The notes beneath the pieces are model-generated. The model was given only the letters and a program-made list of their open reading frames with translations, was not told the DNA's origin and searched no databases. A stretch of DNA of 49,331 bases, from positions 5,606 through 54,936 of the forward strand of contig JAAPAO010000195.1 in NCBI GenBank assembly GCA_013115145.1, read 5' to 3'. This document shows positions 1-10,905 of the stretch, one piece after another. This stretch comes from Perkinsus chesapeaki. Lineage: Eukaryota; Perkinsozoa; Perkinsida; Perkinsidae. The translations under genes and the position numbers were made by a program. Each line of letters begins with the position of its first letter. Within the stretch, counting starts at the first letter, position 1.

Positions 1-215
1 CTCTATATCAATACTATCGCTTATGGACTTCATGTGAGCTCTATATCAATACTATCGATTATGGACTTCATGTGAGCTCTATATCAATACTATCGCTTAT
101 GGACTTCATGTGAGCTCTATATCAATACTATCGATTATGGACTTCATGTGAGCTCTATATCAATACTATCGATTATGGACTTCATGTGGGCTCTATATCA
201 ATACTATCGCTTACG
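1..215. repeat. 38-bp tandem repeat array
   Basis: Five full copies and one partial copy of a 38-bp unit beginning ctctatatcaatactatcg run from base 1. Copies differ at one alternating position (atcgc versus atcga before ttatgg) and decay at the right end, where 'cttatggact' becomes 'cttacggtct'. The array probably continues to the left of the window. The unit is not a multiple of 3 and carries no gene. It is best read as a minisatellite, or as the edge of a larger repeat. Confidence 0.95.
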
Positions 216-1309
216 GTCTTGAAAGGTGGTCACTGGAACACGGGACAGCCTCACTTATATTTATTGATCTCATGCCAGATCTTGCTTGTTGAAAAGCGCC
301 TTGATAGGACTATTGTGCACCCTTTATGGATAGCCATGCAGATGCCAATACCTCCACCAGCGGAGTGAAACAGCGGCAGGCAAATGTATCTGGTCGTGAT
401 CACATAATAGGATCTCTCAATCTCTCGAGCCTTGCATGATGTCAGCTTCGGTTACAGAGGCTTGTCCTGCCATACCAAGGCCAAAGGAGGACATGCGCGC
501 ATGAGATATCTTGGCTGCCTTGGGCATCCCCTGACGCCTTTCACATTAACGTCCTTTTAATTGCATATCTTACCATGGTTCCTGAGGTGTAAATGTATCC
601 AAAAGTAGACATCAGTGTCACGCGCGTTTTCCGGTATTCCGCTGTTTTTTCCGGCCGAACTTGGCCCAGATTAGGGTATCTAACAACCAGATTGCACTTA
701 GGCTGACCGTGGCGGTTTTACTCCACTTACAACTCGTTGAGGATATCGTATGTCAAACAGGTCGCTTTCGAAACCGAAGAGCTCAAGCCCTCCCACTGTA
801 CGAAACGACTGATAGAAAAAGATATTGAGGAAAGAATTCAACGTCAACAAAGTACATGTCATAGTTATCCTCTCGAAGAGCTTTCTCGACGGAAGTCATC
901 TAAGATAGAATATGCAAATACCCGTCAACTTTGTGTGAGCATCACCTCTCCAGCAGATTCAGGATCAAATACAATCACGTCCGCGGAGCTACTCCTGATG
1001 GCATAAGCCAACGCTTGTGACTTAAGGTGGTGATTCACCAACGCGACCTGAATGCACTAGAGGCAGAACAAGGAAAGGCTAGCTCCTCACCTTCACGCCA
1101 GCCTTGGCAGCTGCTAGCCACCAGCAGACGAAATCGGGTTTATTTTCCATCACCAATGCGATGCAGGACTCACCGGGCACGAGACATAAATGGTCGTGCA
1201 GATACCTTCGAGCAGAAGTGGTCAGGAATAACAAGGCCGACATTCAGCCCAAGCCGTAAACAAAGGCTCACGCTCACCAACACAATAAGTTGGACAACTC
1301 ATCTGCATC
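216..1309. other. No supported gene
   Basis: Only short open frames of under 100 codons are seen, with no recognisable motif and no chain of short introns joining them. The stretch may belong to the same decayed retroelement whose RNase H relic follows at about 1310-1500, but nothing specific supports that. Confidence 0.5.
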
Positions 1310-1500
1310 TCTGAAGGTCATCCTCCTGTCCTCGAAGATAATGAAGGTGTTATCGCCATACCTAGACCACAGCAGTTGAACATCATCAACGACATCTACT
1401 TTGCCACTTTCTAACTGCACGGTCCCATGCTGTGATGATGTCCTCGCCGACTTTACTAAGATGCCGTTCCTTCACCAGCAAAGGGAAAAGCCTCCTGAGA
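1310..1500 (+). mobile_element. Degenerate Ty1/copia RNase H relic
   Basis: Two plus-strand frames give pieces resembling the C-terminal RNase H of Ty1/copia polyproteins. One reads LEDNEGVIAI, like the usual 'DN..AI' segment with its conserved Asp-Asn, and is followed by a KHID-like stretch. The other, at about 1438-1480, reads DDVLADFTKMPFLH, like the conserved 'D.LAD.FTK.L' ending. The pieces are separated by stop codons, so this is a relic and not an active element. No LTR was recognised. The family call rests on two short motif matches. Confidence 0.5.
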
Positions 1501-2985
1501 GAAGCTAGGCTGCCGCAAATCAATATTGCTTTCTGGGGTGCATGAGGAGGTGTGTCTACCAAGCCATAAGGAGGTCGTGCTCGATCCTCCAGTAGTGGTC
1601 CGCTCCTTTGAACGAGATGTAGCCTATTGCGGCCATTGCTGCCGTTTTCCCATTTAGAAGCGAAGCAGTCATTAAGGGATTAAAACTGTATGGAATGTAT
1701 CGAGAATCTCTATTAGGTATTATCTAAGTTTTGCAAGCCGCCAAGTCTATTCCAAGGCTTTCGGCTCGGAAGCATCTTGTATAAGTTCATATAATTAGCA
1801 CCGTCGCTCGTGTACATAGTAGATCTTGGCAATCCCCATTTCGAGACATTCATCACTTTTCAAGACTTGAAGGAAGTGGTCAAGGCAAGCGCAGGGACGA
1901 GCGGTGCTACCCGCAGCAGCTACGGTGTCTATCATGAGCCACCTCAGTTATTGTGTGAACCATTCTATTTGAAGGACAAGTCTTGTTAGCAAAGTTTCAA
2001 ACCACTCAAGATGCACACAAGCTACGATTTCATAGGTTATCCGTTCTCTACAAATTTCCACTCTGGCGGAGGTCTGCCGAGTCTGTGGAACGTGATTATT
2101 GATGCTTTACCTCAACCTGGGATTCCCAGGCTGGGAAGGTGAGATTCCTCGTTGGACTCACACCCCGGATGCAGCGTCAGAGCTTTCATAGACCACTAGC
2201 CGTGTGGGCTGCCATGTCATCCCGAGCATGTCTTATCTCAAACATGAGGAGGTGGACATCTCAACATATTCGAGGGATACAGTGCATGAGATGCACACCA
2301 CGCGCAGCGCGGTCGGAAACTATGCAGGGAACCCAGCCTCACCGAAGCTGGTATGATCGTGAAGGAGGCCTTACTTTGGCCCAATATCTTACACGAAGTT
2401 GCAAGATTAGAGACCAAATTTACTCGTAGAAGGTGGATCGAACAAATCGACTCAAATTCAGAAGTGTGTATGCGTGCCGAGTTTGCGCGTGCGTGCGCTT
2501 ATTTTTAGGCGGGTCGTTGCCAGCGAGTCATTGGCAAAGGCTCGTGAGGGTTGACACCACAACCATATTTCTCCTGTCCTCCATCAGTAGTCATCACTAG
2601 AACAGTGCCACATGCCTGTTTGTGGTTTTATTGTTTAACACAAACATTGGCTTAGTTGATTTAATCAATACATATGCACCTCAGACACCGTGGTGAGCTC
2701 CGTGAAGTGGGAAGGATTTATGGGAATTCATTTGGTTTCGAGGGTTAGTAAGGCGTAAACGGCTCTCTCGTGTTCAAACTCTATATTTCTTCCGAGGATG
2801 ACTAACCCTACATGTATGCGAAAAAACGTAGGTATGCTCAGATAAACATAAAGCTGTGCATTGCCAAAAATGCAGCTAGTTACCAGCCAGGTTCCGCTGA
2901 GGGCAACTAGCCCGGACACTCGCAGCATAAACCGACAAAGGTAGACGATATGGTGAGTTCGGGTAATTCGAACCTGAGCTCCAAC
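1501..2985. other. No supported gene
   Basis: Short frames occur on both strands, with stops throughout. A cysteine/histidine stretch near 1620-1650 (YCGHCC) is too isolated to call a zinc finger. The region follows the copia relic and may hold more decayed element sequence. Confidence 0.5.
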
Positions 2986-3019
2986 CACAGAAATATACAA
3001 CGTAACACGGGAGGGTAGA

Positions 3020-3060
3020 GCTCTATTGGGTCTCTATAGCCGCACAGTTCCAGAACTTAC
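3020..3060 (-). pseudogene. Possible remnant of an LPMO 3' end
   Basis: The plus-strand string gcacagttccagaact matches the 3' end of the LPMO genes at 3683 and 6190. On the minus strand it reads FWNCAA, followed shortly by a stop, where the intact genes read FWNCADV. No coding sequence is preserved upstream on the minus strand. It may be the scar of a fourth, almost erased copy. About 16 bases of similarity could also be chance. Confidence 0.3.
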
Positions 3061-3159
3061 TCGGCTACGAATAACGAAGTAGATGGTCTGGTCCTTCTTA
3101 ACCGGTATAAACCTGTGGTGTCCGCGGTAATATTGAATGTGTAGTATAGATGTGGCCGG

Positions 3160-3666
3160 AGATTTCACTCGGATTTCATCGAAGGTGACGATAAAGTATT
3201 TAGGCATTCTCTAAATACTCATCTCACCAAGGCCATGGCAGTTTCGATTCGGTATGCTCTCGGATAAGCGGGACTTAGGCTTCAAATTCGACAAGTGCGC
3301 TTGGATGAGATGCTGCCTGCTACCCGCGGCTAGACGAAACACAACACGGCAATCGATCAAGAAAGGCTTACAATCTGAGCTACAACATTAAGATCGTAAG
3401 ACCGGTTGGCAGGGTATATTTTGTGGAGACCTCTAGACCGACGAGTCAACATGGCGCAAAGCCGAACCGTGGATATAGTCGGCCAGAGGAGGTAGTTCTC
3501 AAAAAACCTTAAGAGTAAGCCTATTGTGGTAAAGACACAACCTGGCCGAACATTTTGATACTATGCAGCAGATATGAGTTTCAAAGGTAGCCAAGAGAGC
3601 AGGTGGTTACCGACGAATCTCGGTCGAAGATTACTGCCTAAAGCATTTAGAGGAAGCTAAAAGGTT
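3160..3666. repeat. Left flank of duplicated LPMO unit (copy 1)
   Basis: This non-coding stretch downstream of LPMO copy 1 aligns with 5520-6000 downstream of copy 2. Shared blocks include gatgtgg.cgga, atttcatcgaaggt, cgatcaagaaaggct, gagctacaacatt and agaccg. By eye the two flanks are clearly homologous but have many substitutions and indels. The duplication therefore took in non-coding DNA and is old, in contrast to the nearly identical coding parts. Confidence 0.75.
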
Positions 3667-4497
3667 CTATTGGATCTTGACATCAGCGCAGTTCCAGAAC
3701 TGTTCACCGTTCCTGGCATTATCACAGCTATCCTTGGGAGAGTTGGACTGATCCCAAGATGAATCGAGGGAAGGATACTTCCCCTTAAACATGGCAAAAT
3801 ATTCCTTATAGCCATCGACAAGACAAGAGTTGCCAGTAATCCAATTCCATTGAATGGTGCAGACATCACATGTTAGATCATCTGGTAGTTTAAATAACAT
3901 TTTATAATTCATCATCCCACCAGAACCGAAGCTTTGTGGTGGAAGATACCATCTCTCGGGATGGTTGGTATCGATAGGTTGACAGTCGTAGTTGCTGGCA
4001 TCAATATTCTTTGCATTCTTACACTCCTCACGGTCATCAGGATTAGGTCTTAGTAGGAGATTCTCATTAAGACATTTCTGACCATCTATTTGAGTGCTGA
4101 ACTTGTCACCATTTAGACCACCCTTACAGATGCGGAACTCGAAGTGTCCCCAATGATGAACGGTCAGATGCATATCAATTTCAATAGTTTGTCCCTTCTT
4201 GTAGGTGGCCACGACTGGTCCTTGTTGCATGTAAGGTTGCTGATTGAGAGGGAGCAAATCACCACCGCCACCTTCCCATGGGTCACCACAAAGGCCATGA
4301 GTTCCCTCGGCATCGTGGTTATCTGGGAACGGGGCACCCTTAGCTTGGATCCTTCCCACAGCTCCGACACTATTGCCAGCTTGTGGGGTCCAGTGGTTCT
4401 TATCACCGGCAGCCTTATTACGAGCAGGAGGGTTTGAAATGAACCCATGACCGTTAACAAAGATGATGAGAGTCGAGGCGACGGTGGGTAAAAGCAT
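3667..4497 (-). CDS. AA15-like lytic polysaccharide monooxygenase, copy 1
   Basis: Single-exon protein of 276 residues. Lytic polysaccharide monooxygenases are secreted copper enzymes that oxidatively cleave cellulose or chitin; the substrate here cannot be read from sequence. A 16-residue signal peptide ends in VNG, so cleavage exposes HGFISNPPARN and its N-terminal His17, which with a second histidine forms the copper 'histidine brace'. The second histidine is expected to be His115 in TVHHWGHFEFRIC. The C-terminal block CDVCTIQWNWITGNS and the ending EQFWNCADV resemble the AA15 family, with Phe267 a likely axial residue. Eleven visible cysteines suit an extracellular fold. The ATG at 4495-4497 is chosen because it gives a clean signal peptide. 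Two paralogues lie at 6168-6587 and 8559-9431 on the same strand. The AA15 call is by motif; another LPMO class is possible. Confidence 0.9.
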   Translation of the reverse strand: MLLPTVASTLIIFVNGHGFISNPPARNKAAGDKNHWTPQAGNSVGAVGRIQAKGAPFPDNHDAEGTHGLCGDPWEGGGGDLLPLNQQPYMQQGPVVATYKKGQTIEIDMHLTVHHWGHFEFRICKGGLNGDKFSTQIDGQKCLNENLLLRPNPDDREECKNAKNIDASNYDCQPIDTNHPERWYLPPQSFGSGGMMNYKMLFKLPDDLTCDVCTIQWNWITGNSCLVDGYKEYFAMFKGKYPSLDSSWDQSNSPKDSCDNARNGEQFWNCADVKIQ

Positions 4498-5519
4498 GAG
4501 TTTCGGGATAAACTCAACTGACAGACACCCGACTACAATTCACGCTGTGCTACGATGACAAATCTTCCCCAGCAGGGCCACATTATGAGGCAGCGCAATT
4601 TCAGAGATCTGACATCCTCTCTACTGAATCAGAGTAGCCCAAGTAACTGCACGCCGACACAGCCACTTGGGTATTTCAAACTGGGGAGGTACAGCGGTCA
4701 CGTCATAGTAGGTGACCGAGTTTACGGATGTCTTAGACGAAGACGTTGATGTGATTCGGCTCGCATTGTTTCGTCAGCTGTCCTTAACCACGGAAGCTTT
4801 GGAGTTACCGCCACAGACACAAGTCGTGATGTTTCCTAAACAGCCTATTGAGGGAGGGATGTAGCCAGTAGCAGCTACCCGAAGCGCCCAGTAATCAAAC
4901 AACAGGGACAATTAAATGGCTCCGCGCTACGAATGTAACTCCTGTCCCCGGCACAATACTGTGTTCGTTCTCAGCAGGTTATTCAGAGTCACGGCTGGGA
5001 TATTCGGTCGAAATACCCATGAGAAGTATTGTTGCTGTGGAAAACACAGGCGACAAAAATCACCACACATTGGATGAACACTCTATACGGCTGAATATAA
5101 TTTCGGGGCACGACTTCAACTAGAGGAGTTCACGTCAGGAGCTAATTACGATTGTATTACGGAAACTCCCATCACAACTTATTAGTGACAACAGCGGCAT
5201 GGTGGATAGATTGAAGGTACACCGTTAGTATGGAGAGCGCTGCGGTCGAGCATTCAGCATTTAGCGAAACGCGAGAGCAACCTGAGGAGGCGTATAACCA
5301 CATCGTAGTAACGCGACCAGGTACATTATCACTAGGCTGAGGTGGACACGTGTTCTGCTCCATGTAAAATACTCAATTCGTGGATATTTAAATAGACAGG
5401 GCCGTTATCGACTGCTCAGAATCCACGCTGCAACTCGGCTATCAATAGCATAGCGGATGTCTTTGTCCTCCACAGCGGACACGCCCAATCAACTGTGGTG
5501 ACCACGGTACTAGAGATGT
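4498..5519. other. No supported gene; upstream region of LPMO copy 1
   Basis: About 1 kb lies between the start of LPMO copy 1 and the downstream flank of copy 2. Open frames on either strand are short and unmatched. The promoter of copy 1 should lie here, but no TATA-like or repeated upstream motif stands out. Confidence 0.5.
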
Positions 5520-6000
5520 GGTCGGAAATCTGATTCGCATTTCATCGAAGGTCACCAAGAAATATCTCGAGTCGAGATTTTTAATAAAAAGAGGCTCATC
5601 TCTGCAAAGCTATGTCAGCTGTTTCGAATCGGCGTGGTTTCGGGTAAGCTGGATTTAAGCGTCATACTCGACAAGTGGGCTTGGATGAGAGTTGTCTGGG
5701 ACTAGACATAACACCACACGGCGATCGATCAAGAAAGGCTCACAATTTGAGCTACAACATTCGGACCGTAAGATCGCTTGATGGGATGCACTGTATTTTG
5801 CGGAGACGTCCGACCTCGAGACCGAAGAGGCAACATGGCGAGAAGCGAAATCATATGGATATGGTCGGTCAATGGAGGCGATCTTCGAAAACCCGTACAA
5901 GTGATTCTGTTAAGACAAAGACACAGTTTAGCCTAGAACTATTAACACAGTTTCTACACTGATTTTTGAGCAGCATATAAGAGAGCCTCGGACACTGCCA
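5520..6000. repeat. Left flank of duplicated LPMO unit (copy 2)
   Basis: Partner of 3160-3666. It keeps shared strings such as tttcatcgaaggt, cgatcaagaaaggct and gagctacaacatt, but is diverged by substitutions and a local insertion near 5575-5600 (tttttaataaaaagagg). The spacing from this block to the following LPMO coding region is similar in both copies, which shows that the duplicated unit was larger than the gene. Confidence 0.75.
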
Positions 6001-6167
6001 AGGGAGCAGGTAGTTACCGACCAATCACGGTTGAAGGTAACTACCGGAAGCCTCCAAAGCACAGTAGAGCAACAATAGTGGGCGATACGAAGAGTATACG
6101 TTATTTGAGCTTTGGATCGAACTCCATACGTACCCCCCTCAGGGTCCTTGAGGGAGGAGCAATAGTA

Positions 6168-6587
6168 CTATTGGATCTTGACATCAGCGCAGTTCCAGAA
6201 CTGTCCACCGTTCCTGGCATTATCACAGCTATCCTTGGGAGAGTTGGACTGATCGCAAGATGAATCGAGGGAAGGATACGTCCCCTTAAACATGGCAAAA
6301 TATTCCTTATAGCCATCGACAAGACAAGAGTTGCCAGTAATCCAATTCCATTGAATGGTGCAGACATCACATGTTAGATCATCTGGTAGTTTAAATAAAA
6401 TTTTATAATTCATCATCCCACCAGAGCCGAAGCTTTGTGGTGGAAGATACCATCTCTCGGGATGGTTGGTATCGATAGGTTGACAGTCGTAGTTGCTGGC
6501 AGCAATATTACGAGCAGGAGGGTTTGAAATGAACCCATGACCGTTAACAAAGATGATGAGAGTCAAGGCGACGGTGGTTGAAAGCAT
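6168..6587 (-). CDS. LPMO copy 2, in-frame internally deleted (mini-LPMO)
   Basis: 139 residues. It keeps the signal peptide, the N-terminal His17 (HGFISNPPARN) and the whole C-terminal part from ASNYDCQPID to CADV. It lacks the 137 codons that copy 1 has in between, including the loop with the second copper histidine (HHWGHFEF). The deletion corresponds to 4009-4419 of copy 1, exactly 411 bp, and the junction carries a 4-base microhomology (TATT). The frame is kept and no stop is present. Without the second histidine it cannot form the normal copper brace, so canonical oxidase activity is not expected. Start chosen at the ATG at 6585-6587, matching copy 1; an upstream TTG in the same frame is unlikely. 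It may be a young pseudogene or a binding-only protein. The retained coding sequence is about 98-99% identical to copy 1 by eye. Confidence 0.8.
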   Translation of the reverse strand: MLSTTVALTLIIFVNGHGFISNPPARNIAASNYDCQPIDTNHPERWYLPPQSFGSGGMMNYKILFKLPDDLTCDVCTIQWNWITGNSCLVDGYKEYFAMFKGTYPSLDSSCDQSNSPKDSCDNARNGGQFWNCADVKIQ

Positions 6588-8558
6588 GAGTTTCGGGGAT
6601 GAGTTCAACTGGAAGCTTCCACATGGAACTCAGGAAACCTCGGAATGAAGAACTAACGGCAGTGAAGAGATATTTCCAACTCGTCACAAGTTGCGACTCT
6701 AACAACAAAACACCCCGCAAACGGCTTATATACAGTCAATTTAACCTCTGACCCGATATTTAGCCTCTCGTGATAACCCATGAGTGCGAGGAACTTATTA
6801 AGTGATTCTGCACCACAACTGCAGGGCATCGAGCAAACGCAATCAGTGAATGTTGACTGGGGTTGAGCCTAGCGCTATTCGCACGTGCTAGCTAACGGAA
6901 GCCACGTCACGAACCGCCAGACGAAGACAGCTCGTTTTTTAGGCTTCGTTTAGACAGATGTGCTTCACGAGGACATCCCAGGGTTCAGCACATAAGCTGC
7001 TGCTGAGAGCGGGAAGCATCACCTAGACTCATTCGCCCCAGGTCTGCATGGCCAGTGACCACACCGGTCCGGCTGCGTCCTCTGGTAACCAGAGTCTGAT
7101 TGGACTAGTTGTTCTATTAATTCATTCTCCCTTTGAGTCTAAGTTGCACCACGAGATAGCGTTCGTTACATGAGAACCGATGAAAACTCCGCGTAGTGGG
7201 GTTCACAATACCGGATACCGTATCAGGCTTAAGGTTGCATGGGCCATAGCTTCTCTCCCCACAGGCGCGACCAGCTACGGTACGTAAAGCACGATCTCAA
7301 GGTTTACAAGTAGAGTGAGAACTTCTCACTGAGAAGTCTTTAACGCGCAAGCGGATTTCACGAGAGCCGGATGCAGAACACCCGTTAGGACTCTTCCCGT
7401 TTACCGAACTTCGTGGAACAGCTTGCCACTAAACTAGTTCCCTGGGGCACTGAGGTTGCGTCTTCTCGCCAAAGACAGAGCAAGCCGCCTATAGCGATAC
7501 CGGCTCAGTTTCAGTTTGGTGTACTATGTACTGTTCGCAGCGTGGTGATCACCACAGGCCGCATGGTGTTGTGCTGAATGATTCTGTAACTAAGAAATAT
7601 CCCTCTGAGATACTTATGCGACAAGGCCTAGGACAGCCTGACATGGCTCCCGAGTAGACTTTTTGGACTGCCTGCGGTGTTGCTGTTTCCGTAGCTACGC
7701 AATCCGCTGAACAGGCAACTATGCCGGAGTGCCCGAGTGTGCACCGCTGGCGAGTGCCTGTATGAGCTCCGTCTGGGAAACTCTCCGAAGAGAGGAGAAA
7801 TCATTTTCGACCAACTTGTAAAGAATCTGAATGAGCTCTATTGAAAGATTCGCAGGGAATACGTCCACTGTTATTCACTAAGAAAGATCAGCCACTTACA
7901 AGGATTGCGTGCTAGCACAATAACTATGCCTTTTACAGGATATATAAAGAGCGCAGAGTCTTGATCACTGCACTCACTCTCCGCATGAGATGAGGGGATG
8001 CTTTGTGTCGCTCTTGGATGCTCTGCAGGCTTTGGGGCTGCTAGACTATGGAGTAACTTATACAAACTTTGCTACTTCTTAGTGGTGCAGCTAAATAAAG
8101 TGCATCGCGCCACAGTTGGCTGCGTGGAGGTATCCTGACTGCGACCCTGTCTTGCGGTGCTGTCAAAAAAGAAAGGATGTATCGAATATGTTTCACAGTC
8201 TTTGTTCGTCAGCTTGCTAACCCTAGTGCTCCGTTGATGACTCAACAAAAACGCAAATCTAAATTCCTGTAGAAAAGGCCCGTGGATCGAGAGTTCAACT
8301 ACCAGCAGCTAGAGCTTAAGTCTGTTCTTCACGGTGCAAAGCCGCGAACCCCACGATGCAGTTTGTAGCGTCGTGCGTTGTTAGAAGTTCCTCAGGGACA
8401 TACCAAAAATCGGTGGACATGGTAAAAGTAGGCCACCGTACGGAATCGTCGATTCTAGAAGGCACGGATGGGATTATTAAGCCGCCGTCGTTGCCATTGA
8501 CAGACGATAGACTTGTGCCAGGACCCTCAGGAGGCCGAAAGACCAACGTTGTAGCCTC
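6588..8558. other. No supported gene
   Basis: Nearly 2 kb between LPMO copies 2 and 3. Stops are frequent in all frames and no splice chain was found. The minus-strand frame from 8558 to 8316 is open for about 80 codons directly after the stop of LPMO copy 3 and in the same frame, but frames of this size are common in the window and it shows no motif. Confidence 0.5.
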
Positions 8559-9431
8559 TTAGTGGATTGCGACATCAGCGCAGTTCCAGAATTGCTCTCC
8601 GATTGTGTCGGAACCACAGGGGCTGAGGGGGGATTTAGATTCGTCCCACGGAGTGCCCTCGAAGTACTTCGAAAATTTGATGAAGTATTCCTTATAGCCA
8701 TCGACAAGACAAGAGTTGCCAGTAATCCAATTCCATTGAATGGTGCAGACATCACATGTTAGATCATCTGGTAGTTTGAATAACATTTTATAATTCATCA
8801 TCCCATCAGAACCGAAGCTTTGTGGTGGAAGATACCATCTCTCGGGATGGTTGGTATCGATAGGTTGACAGTCGTAGTTGCTGGCATCAATCCTCTTTGC
8901 ATTCTTACACTCTTCACGGTCATCAGGACTCGGTCTTAGTAGGAGATTCTCATTAAGGCATTTCTGACCATCTATTTGAGTGCTGAACTTGTCACCGTTT
9001 AGACCACCCTTACAGATGCGGAACTCGAAGTGCCCCCAATGATGGGCGGTCACTTCAATCTCAATCTCAATATTCTCCCCCTTTCTATAAATTGTTGTTG
9101 GCGCTCCTTGCTGCATATGTGGTTGTAAACGAGGAGAAGGTAAGATACTCACACCGCCTTCCCAAGGGTCACCGCAGAGGCCATGGGTCTGGTTAGCACC
9201 GACGTAGTTGTCAGGAAAGGAAGCACCCTTATCTTTGATACGATCTGCGACTCCGGCACTATTTCCCGCCTGAGGAGTCCAGTGGTTCTTGGAATTCGCC
9301 GCCGCATTTCGGGCAGGAGGCTTCGATATAAAGCCATGACCACTTACGAAGGCGAGGAGAGCGGAAAAGTTTACCGAAATATGCATAAGATTCAAAAAAG
9401 CTGTACCGAGGCACAGACACACAGAGAGCAT
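8559..9431 (-). CDS. AA15-like lytic polysaccharide monooxygenase, copy 3
   Basis: 290 residues from the ATG at 9429-9431; a second ATG 15 codons in would give an 18-residue signal peptide instead. The mature protein would begin HGFISKPPARN. The second copper histidine lies in EVTAHHWGHFEFRIC, and the C-terminal end is EQFWNCADVAIH with the same Phe. The gene is a mosaic relative to copy 1. Bases 8687-9046 match 3801-4160 with only about ten differences, while the N-terminal third and the last 45 codons differ at many positions. For example, KYFEGTPWDESKSPLSPCG stands where copy 1 has quite different residues. Role as for copy 1: secreted copper oxidase acting on polysaccharide. All catalytic landmarks are present, so it is probably functional. 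Confidence 0.88.
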   Translation of the reverse strand: MLSVCLCLGTAFLNLMHISVNFSALLAFVSGHGFISKPPARNAAANSKNHWTPQAGNSAGVADRIKDKGASFPDNYVGANQTHGLCGDPWEGGVSILPSPRLQPHMQQGAPTTIYRKGENIEIEIEVTAHHWGHFEFRICKGGLNGDKFSTQIDGQKCLNENLLLRPSPDDREECKNAKRIDASNYDCQPIDTNHPERWYLPPQSFGSDGMMNYKMLFKLPDDLTCDVCTIQWNWITGNSCLVDGYKEYFIKFSKYFEGTPWDESKSPLSPCGSDTIGEQFWNCADVAIH

Positions 9432-10905
9432 TCTACAAGCCAATTTCCCTGTTCACTGCGCAAGGGCTTCCATCCACGTCACCGTGACCGCGAATTGCGT
9501 GACATGAGGCGTGTCACACGACCGCACCGCAGCCGCTCCACAACAGACTCCGGCGTGGCGCTTCTTGTGCGCTGCTAATCCTGCTGTTCTCTTGTTTAGA
9601 TACTCTTATAGCTCAGTGTATATCATACCATTTCTCCCCCCGAAAAAAGTTGTTCGGAGTCCGGGCCTCGGGTGTTTGATGGTTTATAAAGGAGTGTGCC
9701 TGTTGCATTTTCCGGCTCTAATCACCGGTTTTCAAAGAATACAAGAGGAAGTAGGAGGCAGCAGGCGCTGGGCAGCACACTGCGCGGTTCACGGGCGGCA
9801 CAGGAGCCAGCTACTGCCCCGGACGCTGCTGCGAAGACGGATTCGCTAACATAGGTTGTTGCTTCCTTCCCGAGAGATGTCAAAAGTCCGACATTACGCA
9901 AGTGACAATTGTTTTGGGTTATCCTAAGACTCCAAGGCCTCGCTTTGTTACCCAGAAATGGACATCCAGCGTAGCTGGGCTTGGATGGTTCAATCCGATC
10001 TCCGCAGCGTTGTCCCGTGGACCCCGCGAATTTGATACCGTGCCATGGGGGTTGCTGGACCAAATGCAGCATGAGAGTTCGATGAGTACGATACGAAGGT
10101 TGGAGTGCGAATATGATGGTTGTTCAGCTCTGACTTTGTCGAATATACCCAACTGGTAAATCTAGTTCTTGAGCAGACGTCGAGTCCCAACGTACAACCA
10201 ATGTACTGGGCTAGCGCACACTCGTGAGCGGATAGCTTAACCGAAGATAAGATCAGCGATTACAGCTGTATTCACTGGTCTCTCAATGAGCACTGGCAGT
10301 TGAGTTGCTCTCATTGTTTTGCCTAAATTGACTACTGCCATTATAACACAATATCAGTGACTACAGGTTATTAGAGATAGGGAGGTCAACCACGCACACC
10401 TTATTGTTGTCAAGTATAAATAGGCTTTATCAGCAGCAGCGGCAGTAAGAGCGGTTACTATCCATAGGACATAGCTCGGGGCGGCTTAAAACCAACTCAA
10501 CAGCAGGCCGGGTCGATATAGACGCTCCGAACACGATTGGCCATTCCCTTCAGCATGCAAGGGATGGTGCTTTTTGCTTATTAATAGTGATACCACTTAC
10601 AGGTCAGAATACTTATAGTGCTTTACGCACTCCTAAAATGGTAGTGCCAGTATAGCCAATTATACCAACATCGATGATGATGACGATGAAGACGATTAAC
10701 CCATTGATAAACGAGGCCAAGTTTGGCCGCTTCAATTCATGGGTGGCCTTCATCATCAACGGCATCATCAACGAGTAGACAGCAGCAATGTTTCGAACAG
10801 AAGAAAATTAAATGACATCGGAAAAATCCCCGTGTCGTCGACTAGCAAATATTAATAATTCTGAATGAGTTAACAATTCTTGATGGCCACAGTAGACACG
10901 GTCGT
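9432..10905. other. Intergenic: upstream of LPMO copy 3, downstream of acetolactate synthase
   Basis: Overlapping open frames of 60-130 codons on both strands at 9500-10190 show no domain or splice chain and look like chance openings in GC-richer DNA. A gat/gac-rich run at 10671-10700 (catcgatgatgatgacg) is low complexity. The promoter of LPMO copy 3 and the 3' end of the acetolactate synthase transcript should lie here, but no signal is distinct. Confidence 0.5.

Noticed and set aside
1-215. Possible CRISPR array
   Set aside because: The 38-bp units are directly adjacent with no unique spacers, and the genome is eukaryotic.
737-1314. Frames of 89 and 95 codons near the copia relic
   Set aside because: They begin at non-ATG or weak starts and do not match gag, protease or integrase motifs.
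4009-4419. The segment missing from LPMO copy 2 might be an intron in copy 1
   Set aside because: It has no GT-AG borders in coding orientation, encodes the conserved copper-histidine loop, and is also present in copy 3.
5655-5962. Overlapping frames on both strands in the LPMO copy 2 flank
   Set aside because: The homologous flank of copy 1 does not keep either frame open.
8316-8558. In-frame open extension after the stop of LPMO copy 3, suggesting stop readthrough
   Set aside because: Frames of about 80 codons are common by chance in this window, the extension shows no domain, and copies 1 and 2 lack it.
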